From Prevotellaceae bacterium (GTDB taxonomy: Bacteria; Bacteroidota; Bacteroidia; Bacteroidales; UBA932): DNA of 64,000 bases. The translations under genes and the position numbers were made by a program. The stretch lies in assembly GCA_031258195.1 (NCBI GenBank), contig JAIRNF010000020.1:1-64000 (forward strand), given 5' to 3'. Numbering within the stretch: the first letter of the stretch is position 1; each line of letters starts with the position of its first letter. This document shows positions 1-8,468 of the stretch, one piece after another. The notes under the pieces are model-generated. The model did no database searches and had not been told where the DNA came from. It worked only from the letters and a program-made list of their open reading frames with translations.

Positions 1-300
1 TCGCCTCGCTTAAGCATACCCAAAACGGGGAGCTCGCCCCCGGCTCCTCTTCTCCGGATTCCCCCCGCGCGCCCGACCCCGACGCGGCTCTCGTCGAGCT
101 CGACCTCCCCGTTCGCGAACGGACTTTCGGCTTCGCGAAGCCGGGCGATTCGCGCGCGGTTCGCCGTAAGTACCGCCTATAGCGCCGCGATTCGGACCCG
201 TAAATTCCGCGACTTTTCGCCTCGACGTCAAGGCTGAAAAGTCGTAAAATCAATCGAAGCTGGCCCCCCTGAAATACGCGACCGAAAATAACACGCGTTA
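1..300 (-). pseudogene. IS1595-family (ISXO2-like) transposase remnant, cut by the window edge
   Basis: On the minus strand the three frames together give the N-terminal part of an ISXO2/IS1595-type transposase. A YFRSRIS piece lies near 290-271 and an LRLFSLD piece near 240. VAEFTGPNR follows near 215-190, then LTANRARIARLREAESPF and GEVELDES near 165-100, and finally RRRGAGGELPVLGMLKRG near the edge. Family proteins have the same order: YYRSxISE, RLFALDLT, ELTGLNRNT, ESPFSGEVEVDES, KRGRGAxGKTxVFGLLKRG. At least two frameshifts and an in-frame TAG break the copy. The stretch 1-235 is far richer in G+C and CpG than anything else in the window, which suggests foreign origin. The rest of the element lies left of the window. 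No terminal inverted repeat was identified. Confidence 0.72.
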
Positions 301-505
301 CTCGTTAACTCAAAGGTCGGTGAATAACTTTTCAAGTCGCTTGGCTAATCCTGAACCTTGTTTTTAAGGACAAGAGGCGAATTTATATTTTAATCGGCTA
401 ATTTATAGCTATTTATATTGTTTATTCCGGGTTAAAGAATATGTACGATTCGTTTTACCCCCTATATACGACCTTCTCTTTTTTATTTATAAACAACGCA
501 TCATC

Positions 506-586
506 GTCATTTCGGGCGAAGCGAGAAATCCGCGGAATAGCAGCGGTTCGCCGAGTAAGCAGATTTCTCGCTTCGCCCGAAATGAC
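506..586. repeat. Intergenic palindromic repeat, copy 1
   Basis: Two identical arms stand in inverted orientation. Each begins GTCAT and folds as outer stem ATTTC/GAAAT, mismatch GG/GA, closing pairs GC/GC and loop GAA. The centre is about 30 bp. It lies between the transposase remnant and the 3' end of dsbD. Confidence 0.9.
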
Positions 587-656
587 GGAGAAAACTATAC
601 ATAAACAAAGAGCCCCGCAAAATAGTAGGACTCTTGTTGTATGATAATGGAGTGCT

Positions 657-2699
657 TTATTTTTTATATGTCGCTAGCGCTTTATTTAAAAAGTCTATCA
701 GCTCATCAGCGCTAGCATATCCAAGCCCTTTTTCTATAACATTTTCGTCGGCATCCATAACGGCAAAATACGGGCGACCGATGTTGGCAAACTTAGTCAT
801 CTGGTAATCATTATTACGCTTACCTAGCGTTTCTATCTTTTTGCCATTAGCAGCAACATACCGCTCATTCTCCGGAAGTGGGGCATCTTCGTCGTTATAT
901 AGGCAAACCATAATAAACTCTTTGTTAATCAAGCCTATCACGCGTTGATCTTTAAATGTCGTTGCCTCCATTTTTTTACAGTTAGCGCAGCTGTAACCTT
1001 TAAAGTCTAATAGCAACGGTTTATTCTGTTCTTTTGCGCAAGCAATAGCCTCGTATAAGTCGAAATACCCCTTAATACCTTCAGGAGTATGCATTTTCGT
1101 GTCGGAATATTTAGGTATGACTCCGCAGGGCGCCTCCGCATAAGCAGCCGCAGAAGGGCTGCCCGCTATAGCGACCTGCTCACTTAAATCGAAGGTTGAA
1201 TCATCCTTAGCCGGCAGAAACGCGGAAACAGCGTTAAGGTCCGCGCCAAACAATCCGGGAACCAAGTATATAGCAAACGTAAACGACGCAAGCGCAAAAG
1301 CGAAGCGCGGCACGCTAACATACTTTACATCGCTATCGTGCGAGAATTTAAGCTTACCTAATAAATATACACCCAGTAAAATCGCAAGAGCAATCCAAAG
1401 GGCAATAGCGACAGTACGGCTAATAAGATCGACACCAAGGCCGATACCCGCCATACTGATAAACTTAACGCATAAAGCTACCATTATAAAGGCAAACACC
1501 ACCTTAACAGCATTAAGCCATCCGCCCGACTTCGGCATTTTCTTTAGCAATGCAGGGAACATTGCCAAAATCACAAAAGGAAGAGACATTGCAAGACCAA
1601 ACACAAACATCCCCACAATCGGTTTTAACGCCGATACGCCTTGAGCCGCCTCTATTAGTAAGCTGCCTACAAATGGACCTGTACACGAAAACGACACAAT
1701 AGCAAGCACAACCGCCATAAAAAAAGACCCGATATAACCACCCCTATCCGCTTTGCTATCCGCCTTATTAGCTAATCCGCTCGGTAAAGTAATTTCGAAC
1801 ATCCCAAAGAACGAAGCCGAGAAGATAAGGAACATCGCGGCGAAAATCAGATTTGGTATCCAGTGCGTACTAATGACCTCCGCAATTGCGGGCGTTTTAA
1901 ATATGGCAACAACTACCCCTAGTAGAGTATAAACGGCCGCAACAGAGAGCGCAAAAACAACGGCTTTCATAATAGAAGAAAATCGGCCGCTCTCTCCGCT
2001 CATAAAGAAGGCGACTGTCATCGGAACCATCGGAAATACGCAGGGAGTAAACACCGCCGCAAGCCCAAGACCTAAAGCCATAAGAATAATAGACAACAAC
2101 GACTCGTCGCTATCCTCCATAGGCGCTATTGTTTCTTCCGGTCCTACTTTCTGAGCTTGGTCAGTATTGCTTGTCCGGGTTGGTTCGCTCGTTTGGCTTT
2201 TTATATTTTCAGCCGTAGGCTCCATTCCGCCAGCCTGAGCAGGCGGTAGATCACCGGAAATATCAAACGAATAATCAGCATCTCCGGGGATACATGTACC
2301 TTCTCCGCAAATCTGGTAAGAAAGCGCTCCGCTTAGCTTAAATGCCGAGGTAGTAAGAACTTTTATACGTTGAACGAAGACCGCTGAACCACTATAGTAG
2401 TCGAGGTCTTTCTCGAACGATTCGTCATATTCCGTTTTAATCGGCGCGTTGGATGTTACACTTCCTATCAGCTCATAATCGGCAGATGGCTCGAACGTAA
2501 ACTCCAGCGGCATCGGTCCTTCCTCTACCTTATCCATAGAGTACATGTGGTAGCGGGCATCAATGCTGGCGGTAAATATCAGCTCCGCTTCGTTATCGCT
2601 AACCTTCTTGGCGCCGTATTTCCAGCCGACAAACTCCTGTGCTATTGCCGATACAGAAAAACAGGCCGCTAACAGTACTAAAAGTATATATTTTTTCAT
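657..2699 (-). CDS. dsbD: Thiol:disulfide interchange protein DsbD (680 aa)
   Basis: Membrane electron carrier that passes reducing power from cytoplasmic thioredoxin to periplasmic thiols. All three family domains are present. A signal peptide (about 1-20) leads into a periplasmic N-terminal domain with the cysteine pair CGEGTC (C131, C136). A multi-pass membrane core follows from about residue 200, with the redox cysteines in FTPCVFPMVP and SFSCTGPF. The C-terminal thioredoxin-like domain carries GYSCANCKK near residue 570. Length fits Bacteroidota DsbD. The gene is divergent from glyS, with a CAAAGATA box (minus-strand TAnnTTTG) 45 bp upstream of the start. Repeat copy 1 follows its 3' end. 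Confidence 0.95.
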   Translation of the reverse strand: MKKYILLVLLAACFSVSAIAQEFVGWKYGAKKVSDNEAELIFTASIDARYHMYSMDKVEEGPMPLEFTFEPSADYELIGSVTSNAPIKTEYDESFEKDLDYYSGSAVFVQRIKVLTTSAFKLSGALSYQICGEGTCIPGDADYSFDISGDLPPAQAGGMEPTAENIKSQTSEPTRTSNTDQAQKVGPEETIAPMEDSDESLLSIILMALGLGLAAVFTPCVFPMVPMTVAFFMSGESGRFSSIMKAVVFALSVAAVYTLLGVVVAIFKTPAIAEVISTHWIPNLIFAAMFLIFSASFFGMFEITLPSGLANKADSKADRGGYIGSFFMAVVLAIVSFSCTGPFVGSLLIEAAQGVSALKPIVGMFVFGLAMSLPFVILAMFPALLKKMPKSGGWLNAVKVVFAFIMVALCVKFISMAGIGLGVDLISRTVAIALWIALAILLGVYLLGKLKFSHDSDVKYVSVPRFAFALASFTFAIYLVPGLFGADLNAVSAFLPAKDDSTFDLSEQVAIAGSPSAAAYAEAPCGVIPKYSDTKMHTPEGIKGYFDLYEAIACAKEQNKPLLLDFKGYSCANCKKMEATTFKDQRVIGLINKEFIMVCLYNDEDAPLPENERYVAANGKKIETLGKRNNDYQMTKFANIGRPYFAVMDADENVIEKGLGYASADELIDFLNKALATYKK

Positions 2700-2744
2700 G
2701 ACAAGAGATACTAGGATTTAATTATTTTATAATCTTTCGAAAGG

Positions 2745-2752
2745 CAAAGATA
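2745..2752 (-). promoter_or_regulatory. Putative -7 box of dsbD
   Basis: CAAAGATA on the plus strand is a perfect minus-strand TAnnTTTG, the Bacteroidota sigma-ABfr -7 consensus. No clear -33 TTTG is seen at the usual spacing. Confidence 0.5.
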
Positions 2753-2826
2753 AATATTTCGCCACAGTATTTACCATTAAGCCCCAATAACGAAAGTCTC
2801 ATTAAGAAAGAATAACGAAAAAGCAT

Positions 2827-2834
2827 TACATTTG
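2827..2834 (+). promoter_or_regulatory. Putative -7 box of glyS
   Basis: TACATTTG matches TAnnTTTG, 65 bp upstream of the glyS ATG. Together with the dsbD box it makes a divergent promoter region. Confidence 0.5.
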
Positions 2835-2899
2835 TCGAATCGCTAGAATTATTAGGAAATAGCCCTGACAAATTACCAAATAAAAATATATAGCCGTTT

Positions 2900-4438
2900 A
2901 TGACACAGGAAGAACTTTTTAAAAAGCTTATTGCGCACAGTAAAGAATACGGATACATTTTCCCGTCAAGTGAAATATACGACGGGTTAAGCGCCGTTTA
3001 CGATTACGGTCAGTATGGAACGGAGCTAAAGAATAATATCAAGCGATACTGGTGGGACGCAATGGTAAAGCTGCACGAGAATATTGTCGGTATCGATTCG
3101 GCTATATTTATGCACCCCCGTATCTGGGAAGCATCCGGACACGTAGGCGCATTCAACGATCCGCTGATTGATAATAAGGATTCGAAAAAACGTTACCGCG
3201 CCGATGTTCTCTTAGAAGATTACATTGCCAAGCTGGAAGAGAAGGTTGAAAAGGAGGTTGAAAAAGGAAAAAAGAAATTTGGCGACGCTTTCGACGAAGA
3301 GCAGTTCCGCGCAACCAACCCCAACGTACTGCGCAACCAAAAAAAGGCGGAAGAAGTTCGTAACCGTATGGTAGAGGCTTTATCGGCAAACGATCTTCCG
3401 GGAATAAAACAGCTGATTATCGACTGCGAAATTGCTTGTCCTATTTCCGGCACGAAGAACTGGACGGATGTCCGCCAGTTTAACCTGATGTTCTCTACCC
3501 AAATGGGATCTGTAAGCGAAGACGCCAACACTATATACCTACGTCCAGAAACAGCACAGGGTATTTTTGTAAACTTTCTGAACGTACAGAAAACCGGTAG
3601 GATGAAAATTCCATTCGGTATTGCGCAAATCGGTAAGGCGTTTCGTAACGAAATCGTAGCACGTCAGTTTATATTCCGTATGCGCGAGTTCGAGCAGATG
3701 GAGACGCAGTTCTTTGTTCGTCCGGGCGAAGAAATGAAGTGGTACGAGCAATGGAAAGAAGAGCGCATGCGCTGGCATCGTATGCTGGGTTTCGGCGATA
3801 ACATGTATCGCTTTCACAACCACGATAAGCTGGCACACTACGCCAACGCCGCCGCCGATATAGAGTTCAACTTTCCGTTCGGGTTTAAGGAGGTTGAAGG
3901 AATACACTCTCGCGCAGATTTCGATTTGGGTAACCACCAAAAGTTCTCGGGCAAAAAAATACAATATTTCGACCCCGAAACCCACGAAAGCTACGTTCCG
4001 TATGTAGTTGAAACATCTATAGGAGTAGATCGCATGGTACTGCTTGTACTCTCCGCGGCATATACCGAAGAGAAGTTGGAGAATGGCGAAGAGCGTGTAG
4101 TGATGCGCATACCTCCTATATTAGCACCTGTTAAGCTGGCTGTTCTTCCGCTGGTAAAGAAAGACGGACTACCCGAAAAAGCTCGCGAAATTATGAATGA
4201 GCTGAAATTTGAATTCAACTGCCAGTACGACGAAAAAGACTCTATCGGTAAGCGTTACCGTCGTCAAGATGCAATCGGTACTCCGTTCTGTATCACTATC
4301 GACCACCAGTCGTTAGAAGACAATACGGTTACTATCCGCCACCGCGACAACATGCGGCAGGAGCGCGTAGCAATAAAAGATCTTCGCGGCATTATGGACG
4401 ATAAGGTCAGCATGAAAAAAGCGCTTCAAGCCATTTAA
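2900..4438 (+). CDS. glyS: Glycyl-tRNA synthetase, alpha2 type (512 aa)
   Basis: Class II aminoacyl-tRNA synthetase charging tRNA-Gly; single-polypeptide homodimer type (as in archaea, eukaryotes and Bacteroidota) rather than the two-subunit bacterial form. The N-terminus has the typical GLSAVYDYGQYGTELKNN stretch. Class II motifs follow: YLRPETAQGIFVNF, then GKAFRNEI and FRMREFEQME. The active-site tail is VVETSIGVDRMVL. The anticodon-binding domain runs from about residue 400 to the end. A large charged insertion lies near residues 110-160. The start is the first ATG, with a -7 box upstream. Confidence 0.95.
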   Translation: MTQEELFKKLIAHSKEYGYIFPSSEIYDGLSAVYDYGQYGTELKNNIKRYWWDAMVKLHENIVGIDSAIFMHPRIWEASGHVGAFNDPLIDNKDSKKRYRADVLLEDYIAKLEEKVEKEVEKGKKKFGDAFDEEQFRATNPNVLRNQKKAEEVRNRMVEALSANDLPGIKQLIIDCEIACPISGTKNWTDVRQFNLMFSTQMGSVSEDANTIYLRPETAQGIFVNFLNVQKTGRMKIPFGIAQIGKAFRNEIVARQFIFRMREFEQMETQFFVRPGEEMKWYEQWKEERMRWHRMLGFGDNMYRFHNHDKLAHYANAAADIEFNFPFGFKEVEGIHSRADFDLGNHQKFSGKKIQYFDPETHESYVPYVVETSIGVDRMVLLVLSAAYTEEKLENGEERVVMRIPPILAPVKLAVLPLVKKDGLPEKAREIMNELKFEFNCQYDEKDSIGKRYRRQDAIGTPFCITIDHQSLEDNTVTIRHRDNMRQERVAIKDLRGIMDDKVSMKKALQAI

Positions 4439-4476
4439 ACAAAGTACCATACTAAGTGTTAGTATAATGCTGGCAC

Positions 4477-4542
4477 GTTATTTCGACCAAAGGGAGAGAT
4501 CTGCTTGTTTTTAGTAGATTTCTCCCTTTGGTCGAAACGACG
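4477..4542. repeat. Intergenic palindromic repeat, copy 2
   Basis: Arms have outer stem ATTTC/GAAAT, mismatch GA/GA, closing pairs CC/GG and loop AAA. The CC/GG exchange relative to other copies is matched within each arm. The centre is only about 14 bp. It ends 31 bp before the probable start of the next gene. Confidence 0.85.
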
Positions 4543-4573
4543 GTATTGAAAACTTTTATACTCAAAAAACACT

Positions 4574-5014
4574 ATAGAAAGCATCGATAAACCCAAAAAG
4601 AAAAAATGGCGAAAAGTAACGCTTATTACTACAGGTACCGTAATACTTGGACTAGCCATATTTATATACTTCGGATTTTACTTTGTATTTGGCGAAGGGG
4701 TGAAATCCGGTCAGCTCAACTTTATTGTTTACAAAGGCTACGTCTTTAAAACATGGGAGGGGCGGAAGATACAAGTCGGATACCGCTCGGCGCGAGGTAC
4801 GATACAATCTAACGAGTTTGAGTTTTCGGTAACCAACGAAAAGGTGGCAACGCGGCCGGAGCCGTATGGCGGCAAAATGCTCGACCTACGCTACAAGGAA
4901 TATTTAGGCGCATTACCGCGGAGAGGCGTAAGCAAGTTTGTTGTTGATAGTATCGTTAGCGTTAGAGAACCTATTCAAGAAGGAGCTCCGCCTATCACAA
5001 CCCCTTTAGAATAG
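4574..5014 (+). CDS. Small membrane-anchored protein of unknown function with no canonical start codon
   Basis: The open frame runs from a TGA at 4547 to 5014. It encodes a basic start (PKKKWRKV), one membrane segment (TTGTVILGLAIFIYFGFYFV) and a soluble domain with YKGYVFKTWEG and ELRYKEY-like DLRYKEYLGALP. I recall a similar protein next to glyS in Bacteroides genomes, under a misleading 6-phosphogluconate dehydrogenase label. No ATG, GTG or TTG stands in frame before GTG 4700, which lies after the membrane segment. The likeliest original start is ATA 4574 (IESIDKPKK). The gene may thus use a rare start, start internally, or be dead. Repeat copy 2 ends just upstream and may have replaced its leader. 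Confidence 0.6.
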   Translation: MESIDKPKKKKWRKVTLITTGTVILGLAIFIYFGFYFVFGEGVKSGQLNFIVYKGYVFKTWEGRKIQVGYRSARGTIQSNEFEFSVTNEKVATRPEPYGGKMLDLRYKEYLGALPRRGVSKFVVDSIVSVREPIQEGAPPITTPLE

Positions 5015-5021
5015 AACTTAC

Positions 5022-5170
5022 CGTCATGCCTCACTTCGTTCGACATCTGTTGAAAAAAGAGAAGGGCAAAGATTAAAGAATCTTTAATTACAGTACTAAC
5101 ACCAACATGTCTTAGCCTTTGTTCTTTTGTCTATTCAGGAGATTCCTCACTTCGTTCGGAATAACGAGGA
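5022..5170. repeat. Intergenic palindromic repeat, copy 3 (composite)
   Basis: Two arms, one of outer-stem type ATGTC/GCAT (degenerate) and one ATTCC/GGAAT, stand in the same orientation instead of inverted. Between them lie A-rich GGCAAAGATTAAAGAATC and TTTGTTCTTTTGTCTATTC blocks, like those beside the four-helix-bundle gene at 29264-29620. It sits between converging genes. Confidence 0.75.
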
Positions 5171-5179
5171 GGACAGGGG

Positions 5180-5962
5180 TTAAAACCGCATGTTCGTATT
5201 CCATCTTAAGAAGCGTACGGATCTCCAGACGCTATCTTTCTCCGCATACCAAACGGTAAGACGATATATACCCGCATCGCTTACCTGCGCATCATCGCCG
5301 GTGTTCCATGTCAGCTCTCGGATGTAAATGCTATCTGAGGCAGGAAAAATATTTAGCGGCTCAACCCTAAATTCAGGTAAGCAGCAGGTAGTAAACTTTT
5401 CTTCGTACATGGGACTTCCCAGCTCATTAACGGCTAAAGCTATATCATAAGACATTATGGCTTTATCATCCTCAAATGATTGATAACCTTTAGCTCTAAC
5501 AATTTTATATATGTAGCCCCTAAAGTAAAAATCCTTCAAAAAATCCCGCGCTTTATCTCGCTCCTCAAATATAATCGCCAGGTATCCTTGTAGCGTATCG
5601 CCAGCGGTATAGGTCTGCTTATCGAGCTGAAGCCGCCGCGTTTTTATTCGATATACAGGCTCAACATTTGGAACAAACGGCACACCATTAACGCTCGCCT
5701 TAAACATACCATCCGTAACCCGTAACTCCGCGCCCAGCCAGTAAGCCGGAAGCGCGGCGGGAAAACGAATATAAAGGGTATCGTTATCAATAAAGACAGA
5801 GCGATCGTTTAGCATATGCTCTCCCTAATGGTCGGCAATACACTCTGTATGCCGTTGAGTACACATAGCCCCGTCCAAAACCTCAACCTTTTGCCAACCG
5901 CCGTTTTTAGAGCCGCAAGAAAGCAGTACGAAAAAGAGTAAGATGGCTAAATAAAACTTCAT
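5180..5962 (-). pseudogene. Lipoprotein of unknown function interrupted by an in-frame TAG
   Basis: From ATG 5962 the frame reads a lipoprotein signal ending LLSCGSKNGG (lipobox LLSC), then VEVLDGAMCTQRHTECIADH and a TAG at 5827-5825. In the same frame it goes straight on as GEHMLNDRSVFIDNDTLYIR for about 210 residues to 5180. Signal and body thus look like one protein of about 260 aa split by a nonsense codon. The body could restart at ATG 5815 but would lack its signal. Many intact genes here also end in TAG, so stop-codon recoding is unlikely. Family not recognised. It starts 3 bp after the HD-domain gene, so the two are probably co-transcribed. Confidence 0.7.
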
Positions 5963-5964
5963 GA

Positions 5965-6531
5965 CTAACGTTTCGCTTCTTTAATTTTTTCTCTCGAATT
6001 TTTATTCAGCTCTTCCTTTAGCCGCTTAAGATAAGCAGAAAACTGTACATTTTCTTCGCCATAAGCTATGTTCAACTCATGCTCTAAAGGTAGCCATGTG
6101 GAAATGTCGGCTTCATTATGCTGCATAACCGCCTCCAGCTTATCAAGGGCTTTATATAACTTGGCTTCTAGCGTTTGAAGCTCGTTCATCTCCTTAAAAA
6201 GCGGAAGTAGCTTATCCTGATAAAGCCGCGGAAGTGTTTTAATCAGCTTAATCACCACGCTATTCTCCGACGATTCGTTTTCTTCGGTTTTAAGAAATGA
6301 CGGAATATCCCCCGTAATGGCTTCGCCTAAATCGTGGAGAATGCACATTTGTATTACCTTATTAATATCCGCTTCGGGAAACTCGTCTTGAATAAAGTAC
6401 GCCATTAACGATAACCGCCATGTATGTTCGGCAACACTTTCCGGGCGCCCTGTTGATGTCCACGAATGGCGGGTGTTACACTTCAGCTTTTCGGCAATCG
6501 CCATGAAGCTAATAAATTCTCTTGGGTGCAT
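5965..6531 (-). CDS. HD-domain phosphohydrolase, YfbR/HDDC2-like (188 aa)
   Basis: The sequence shows the HD-domain metal ligands in order: RHSW (H), VAEHTWRLS (H), and ILHDLGEAITGDIPSF with the HD pair and the following acidic residue. Spacing and length fit the 5'-deoxynucleotidase YfbR / HDDC2 group, which removes phosphate from deoxynucleoside monophosphates; exact substrate is unproven. The C-terminal half is helical and charged. Upstream there is no clear -7 box, because repeat copy 4 begins about 43 bp before the start. Confidence 0.8.
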   Translation of the reverse strand: MHPREFISFMAIAEKLKCNTRHSWTSTGRPESVAEHTWRLSLMAYFIQDEFPEADINKVIQMCILHDLGEAITGDIPSFLKTEENESSENSVVIKLIKTLPRLYQDKLLPLFKEMNELQTLEAKLYKALDKLEAVMQHNEADISTWLPLEHELNIAYGEENVQFSAYLKRLKEELNKNSREKIKEAKR

Positions 6532-6573
6532 TATTTATATAGGTCTAAAAAAGAAACGATCTCGGGTCTTTTT

Positions 6574-6654
6574 GTCATTCCGAACGAAGTGGGGAATCTC
6601 TTGAATAACGGTAGTACATTGAATGAGGAGATTCCCCGCTTCGTTCGGAATGAC
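6574..6654. repeat. Intergenic palindromic repeat, copy 4
   Basis: Inverted arms with outer stem ATTCC/GGAAT, closing pairs AC/GT (left) and AC/GC (right), loop GAA. The centre TTGAATAACGGTAGTACATT is shared with copies 11 and 13. Confidence 0.9.
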
Positions 6655-6692
6655 GGGGATCGCTATTTTATTGCCGATATGTTATAAAACGG

Positions 6693-7343
6693 CTAAAGCT
6701 TTTTTCCGTATGCTAAATCGCCGGCATCACCAAGCCCGGGTACGATATATGATTTTACCGTTAGCTCATCATCCACCGCGCCGACCCACAAGGTTACGTT
6801 TTTCTTGGAGAAACGCTTATTCATATACTCAACACCTTCTTTGCTGGCAATAGGCGCAACGATATGCGTATGTATAGGCATACCTTTTTCTAAAAGCGCG
6901 CGGTAGGTAAGGTACATGGAAGCTCCGGTAGCAATCATGGGGTCTGCCACAATAAGTAACTTATTATCTAACGATGGGCACGAGAGGTACTCTATCTTTA
7001 TCTCAAAGCTGTTGTCTTTGCTATACTTACGATAGGCCGTAATAAAAGCGTTCTCGGCACGATCGAACATTCTAAGCATCCCTTGATGCAGCGGCAGACC
7101 CGCCCTTAGAATGGTAGCTAATACGATAGGAGGTTTTGGAACTTCAATATCGGCAACGCCGAGCGGAGTTTCTACAGAAATTTTCTCCGATTCCATCCGC
7201 TTGCTTATTTCATAGGCGAAAACTTCTCCTATTCGCTCAAGGTTAATCCTAAACCGCATAGGATCTTTCTGAATTCGGATATCTCTTATCTCCTGCATAA
7301 ATCGGTTAAATACCGAACTTTTTTCTCCTACTATATTTAGCAT
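6693..7343 (-). CDS. upp: Uracil phosphoribosyltransferase (216 aa)
   Basis: Makes UMP from uracil and PRPP in pyrimidine salvage. The PRPP-binding loop appears as VADPMIATGASM, the uracil-binding tail as SYIVPGLGDAGDLAYG, and an ILRAGLPLHQGM stretch contacts the pyrophosphate. Length fits the family. A CAAATATA box lies 23 bp upstream of the start. Downstream is repeat copy 4 and then the HD hydrolase, another possible nucleotide-metabolism enzyme. Confidence 0.93.
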   Translation of the reverse strand: MLNIVGEKSSVFNRFMQEIRDIRIQKDPMRFRINLERIGEVFAYEISKRMESEKISVETPLGVADIEVPKPPIVLATILRAGLPLHQGMLRMFDRAENAFITAYRKYSKDNSFEIKIEYLSCPSLDNKLLIVADPMIATGASMYLTYRALLEKGMPIHTHIVAPIASKEGVEYMNKRFSKKNVTLWVGAVDDELTVKSYIVPGLGDAGDLAYGKKL

Positions 7344-7365
7344 AGCAATATCTGGTTTAATTGTA

Positions 7366-7373
7366 CAAATATA
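7366..7373 (-). promoter_or_regulatory. Putative -7 box of upp
   Basis: CAAATATA on the plus strand is a perfect minus-strand TAnnTTTG, 23 bp before the upp start. Confidence 0.5.
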
Positions 7374-7424
7374 ACATATTGTGGTAAACCACGAAAAGAA
7401 TAAATATTCGGCATATCTTACTCG

Positions 7425-7997
7425 CTATTTAACGCTTAACAGGAGCCGCTCCAATACCTCCGGGTAGTGCAAATATTCTAGCTTATGCACTTTTTCCGCA
7501 ACCATTTCAGGAATATCGGTTGGCTCTACCACACACTTTGCTTGAAAAATAATATCGCCCTTATCATACTCCGTATTTACGTAGTGTATGGTAATGCCCG
7601 TTTGTTTTTCTTTATTTTCGACCACGGCGCGATGCACGTTATCGCCGAACATGCCTTTTCCGCCATAAGCAGGAAGCAATGCCGGATGTATATTTACCAC
7701 TCTTCGGGGGTATGCTTCGAGTAAATTTTCCGGAACCAGCCATAAAAAACCGGCTAAAACAACAAAATCTACTTTATTATGCTTAAGAACGTTAAGCACA
7801 TTATTGGTCTCATAAAAGTCTTTTTTGTTGAAAATTTCACATGGGATATCTAGCTTTTTTGCCCGCTCGACCACAAAAGCATCGGGCTTATTTGTGAGAA
7901 ACAAGCTGACGTTCACCTGTTTATTTTCCTTAAAATAGCATGCTATATTCTCCGCATTACTCCCTGAGCCAGAAGCAAAAACCGCGATATTTACCAT
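7425..7997 (-). CDS. purN: Phosphoribosylglycinamide formyltransferase (190 aa)
   Basis: Transfers the formyl group of 10-formyl-THF to GAR in purine synthesis. The N-terminus has the nucleotide loop AVFASGSGSNAENI. The catalytic region reads VVNIHPALLPAYGGKGMFG (Asn and His of the active site), followed by TGITIHYVNTEYDKGDII with the catalytic Asp. Size is normal for the family. The gene is divergent from acpP. Confidence 0.95.
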   Translation of the reverse strand: MVNIAVFASGSGSNAENIACYFKENKQVNVSLFLTNKPDAFVVERAKKLDIPCEIFNKKDFYETNNVLNVLKHNKVDFVVLAGFLWLVPENLLEAYPRRVVNIHPALLPAYGGKGMFGDNVHRAVVENKEKQTGITIHYVNTEYDKGDIIFQAKCVVEPTDIPEMVAEKVHKLEYLHYPEVLERLLLSVK

Positions 7998-8055
7998 ATA
8001 ATTATTTGATTATTAGCGTATTGTTTATTTTTAGTGCCATATAAAACAAAAAGTT

Positions 8056-8063
8056 TATCTTTG
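8056..8063 (+). promoter_or_regulatory. Putative -7 box of acpP
   Basis: TATCTTTG fits TAnnTTTG and is followed by GCACC. It leaves a leader of roughly 120 nt before the acpP ATG. A second, weaker CATCTTTG lies at 8082-8089. Confidence 0.55.
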
Positions 8064-8186
8064 CACCGCCAAAAGAAGGCGCATCTTTGCAGTTTTTTGT
8101 ATCTTGCATTCTATTTTGGCATTTTATGCGTTAAGAAAGAAACATCAAAATTAATTTAAACTTATTACTAATTAAAATTTAAAGTT

Positions 8187-8426
8187 ATGGCAGAAATTGC
8201 ATCTAAAGTAAAAGCAATCATTGTTGACAAGCTAGGCGTTGACGAAAACGAAGTAACTCCCGAGGCAAGTTTTACCAATGATTTAGGTGCTGACTCGCTT
8301 GACACCGTTGAGTTGATCATGGAATTTGAAAAGGAATTCGGAATCCAAATTCCCGACGAAGATGCAGAGAAGATTGGCACCGTTGGCGCTGCTGTCTCTT
8401 ACATCGAAAAGAAAAAAGCAGAATAA
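8187..8426 (+). CDS. acpP: Acyl carrier protein (79 aa)
   Basis: Carries the growing fatty-acid chain on a phosphopantetheine arm. The attachment site is [15 protein letters not shown], with Ser37. The protein is small, acidic and helical, as expected. It is the first gene of an acpP-fabF-rnc cluster conserved in many bacteria; fabF follows after 42 bp. Confidence 0.97.
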   Translation: MAEIASKVKAIIVDKLGVDENEVTPEASFTNDLGADSLDTVELIMEFEKEFGIQIPDEDAEKIGTVGAAVSYIEKKKAE

Positions 8427-8468
8427 GCCGAGCGACCTTAACCGAACAAGCAATTTTATTTTATACGT

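Noticed and set aside
10..231. Arginine-rich 73-residue open frame on the minus strand
   Set aside because: It mixes frames of the degenerate IS1595-like transposase; the Arg richness comes from the high G+C content, not from a real basic protein.
5825..5827. UAG read as an amino acid
   Set aside because: Several intact genes in the window, such as rnc, end in TAG at their normal length, so general recoding is unlikely.
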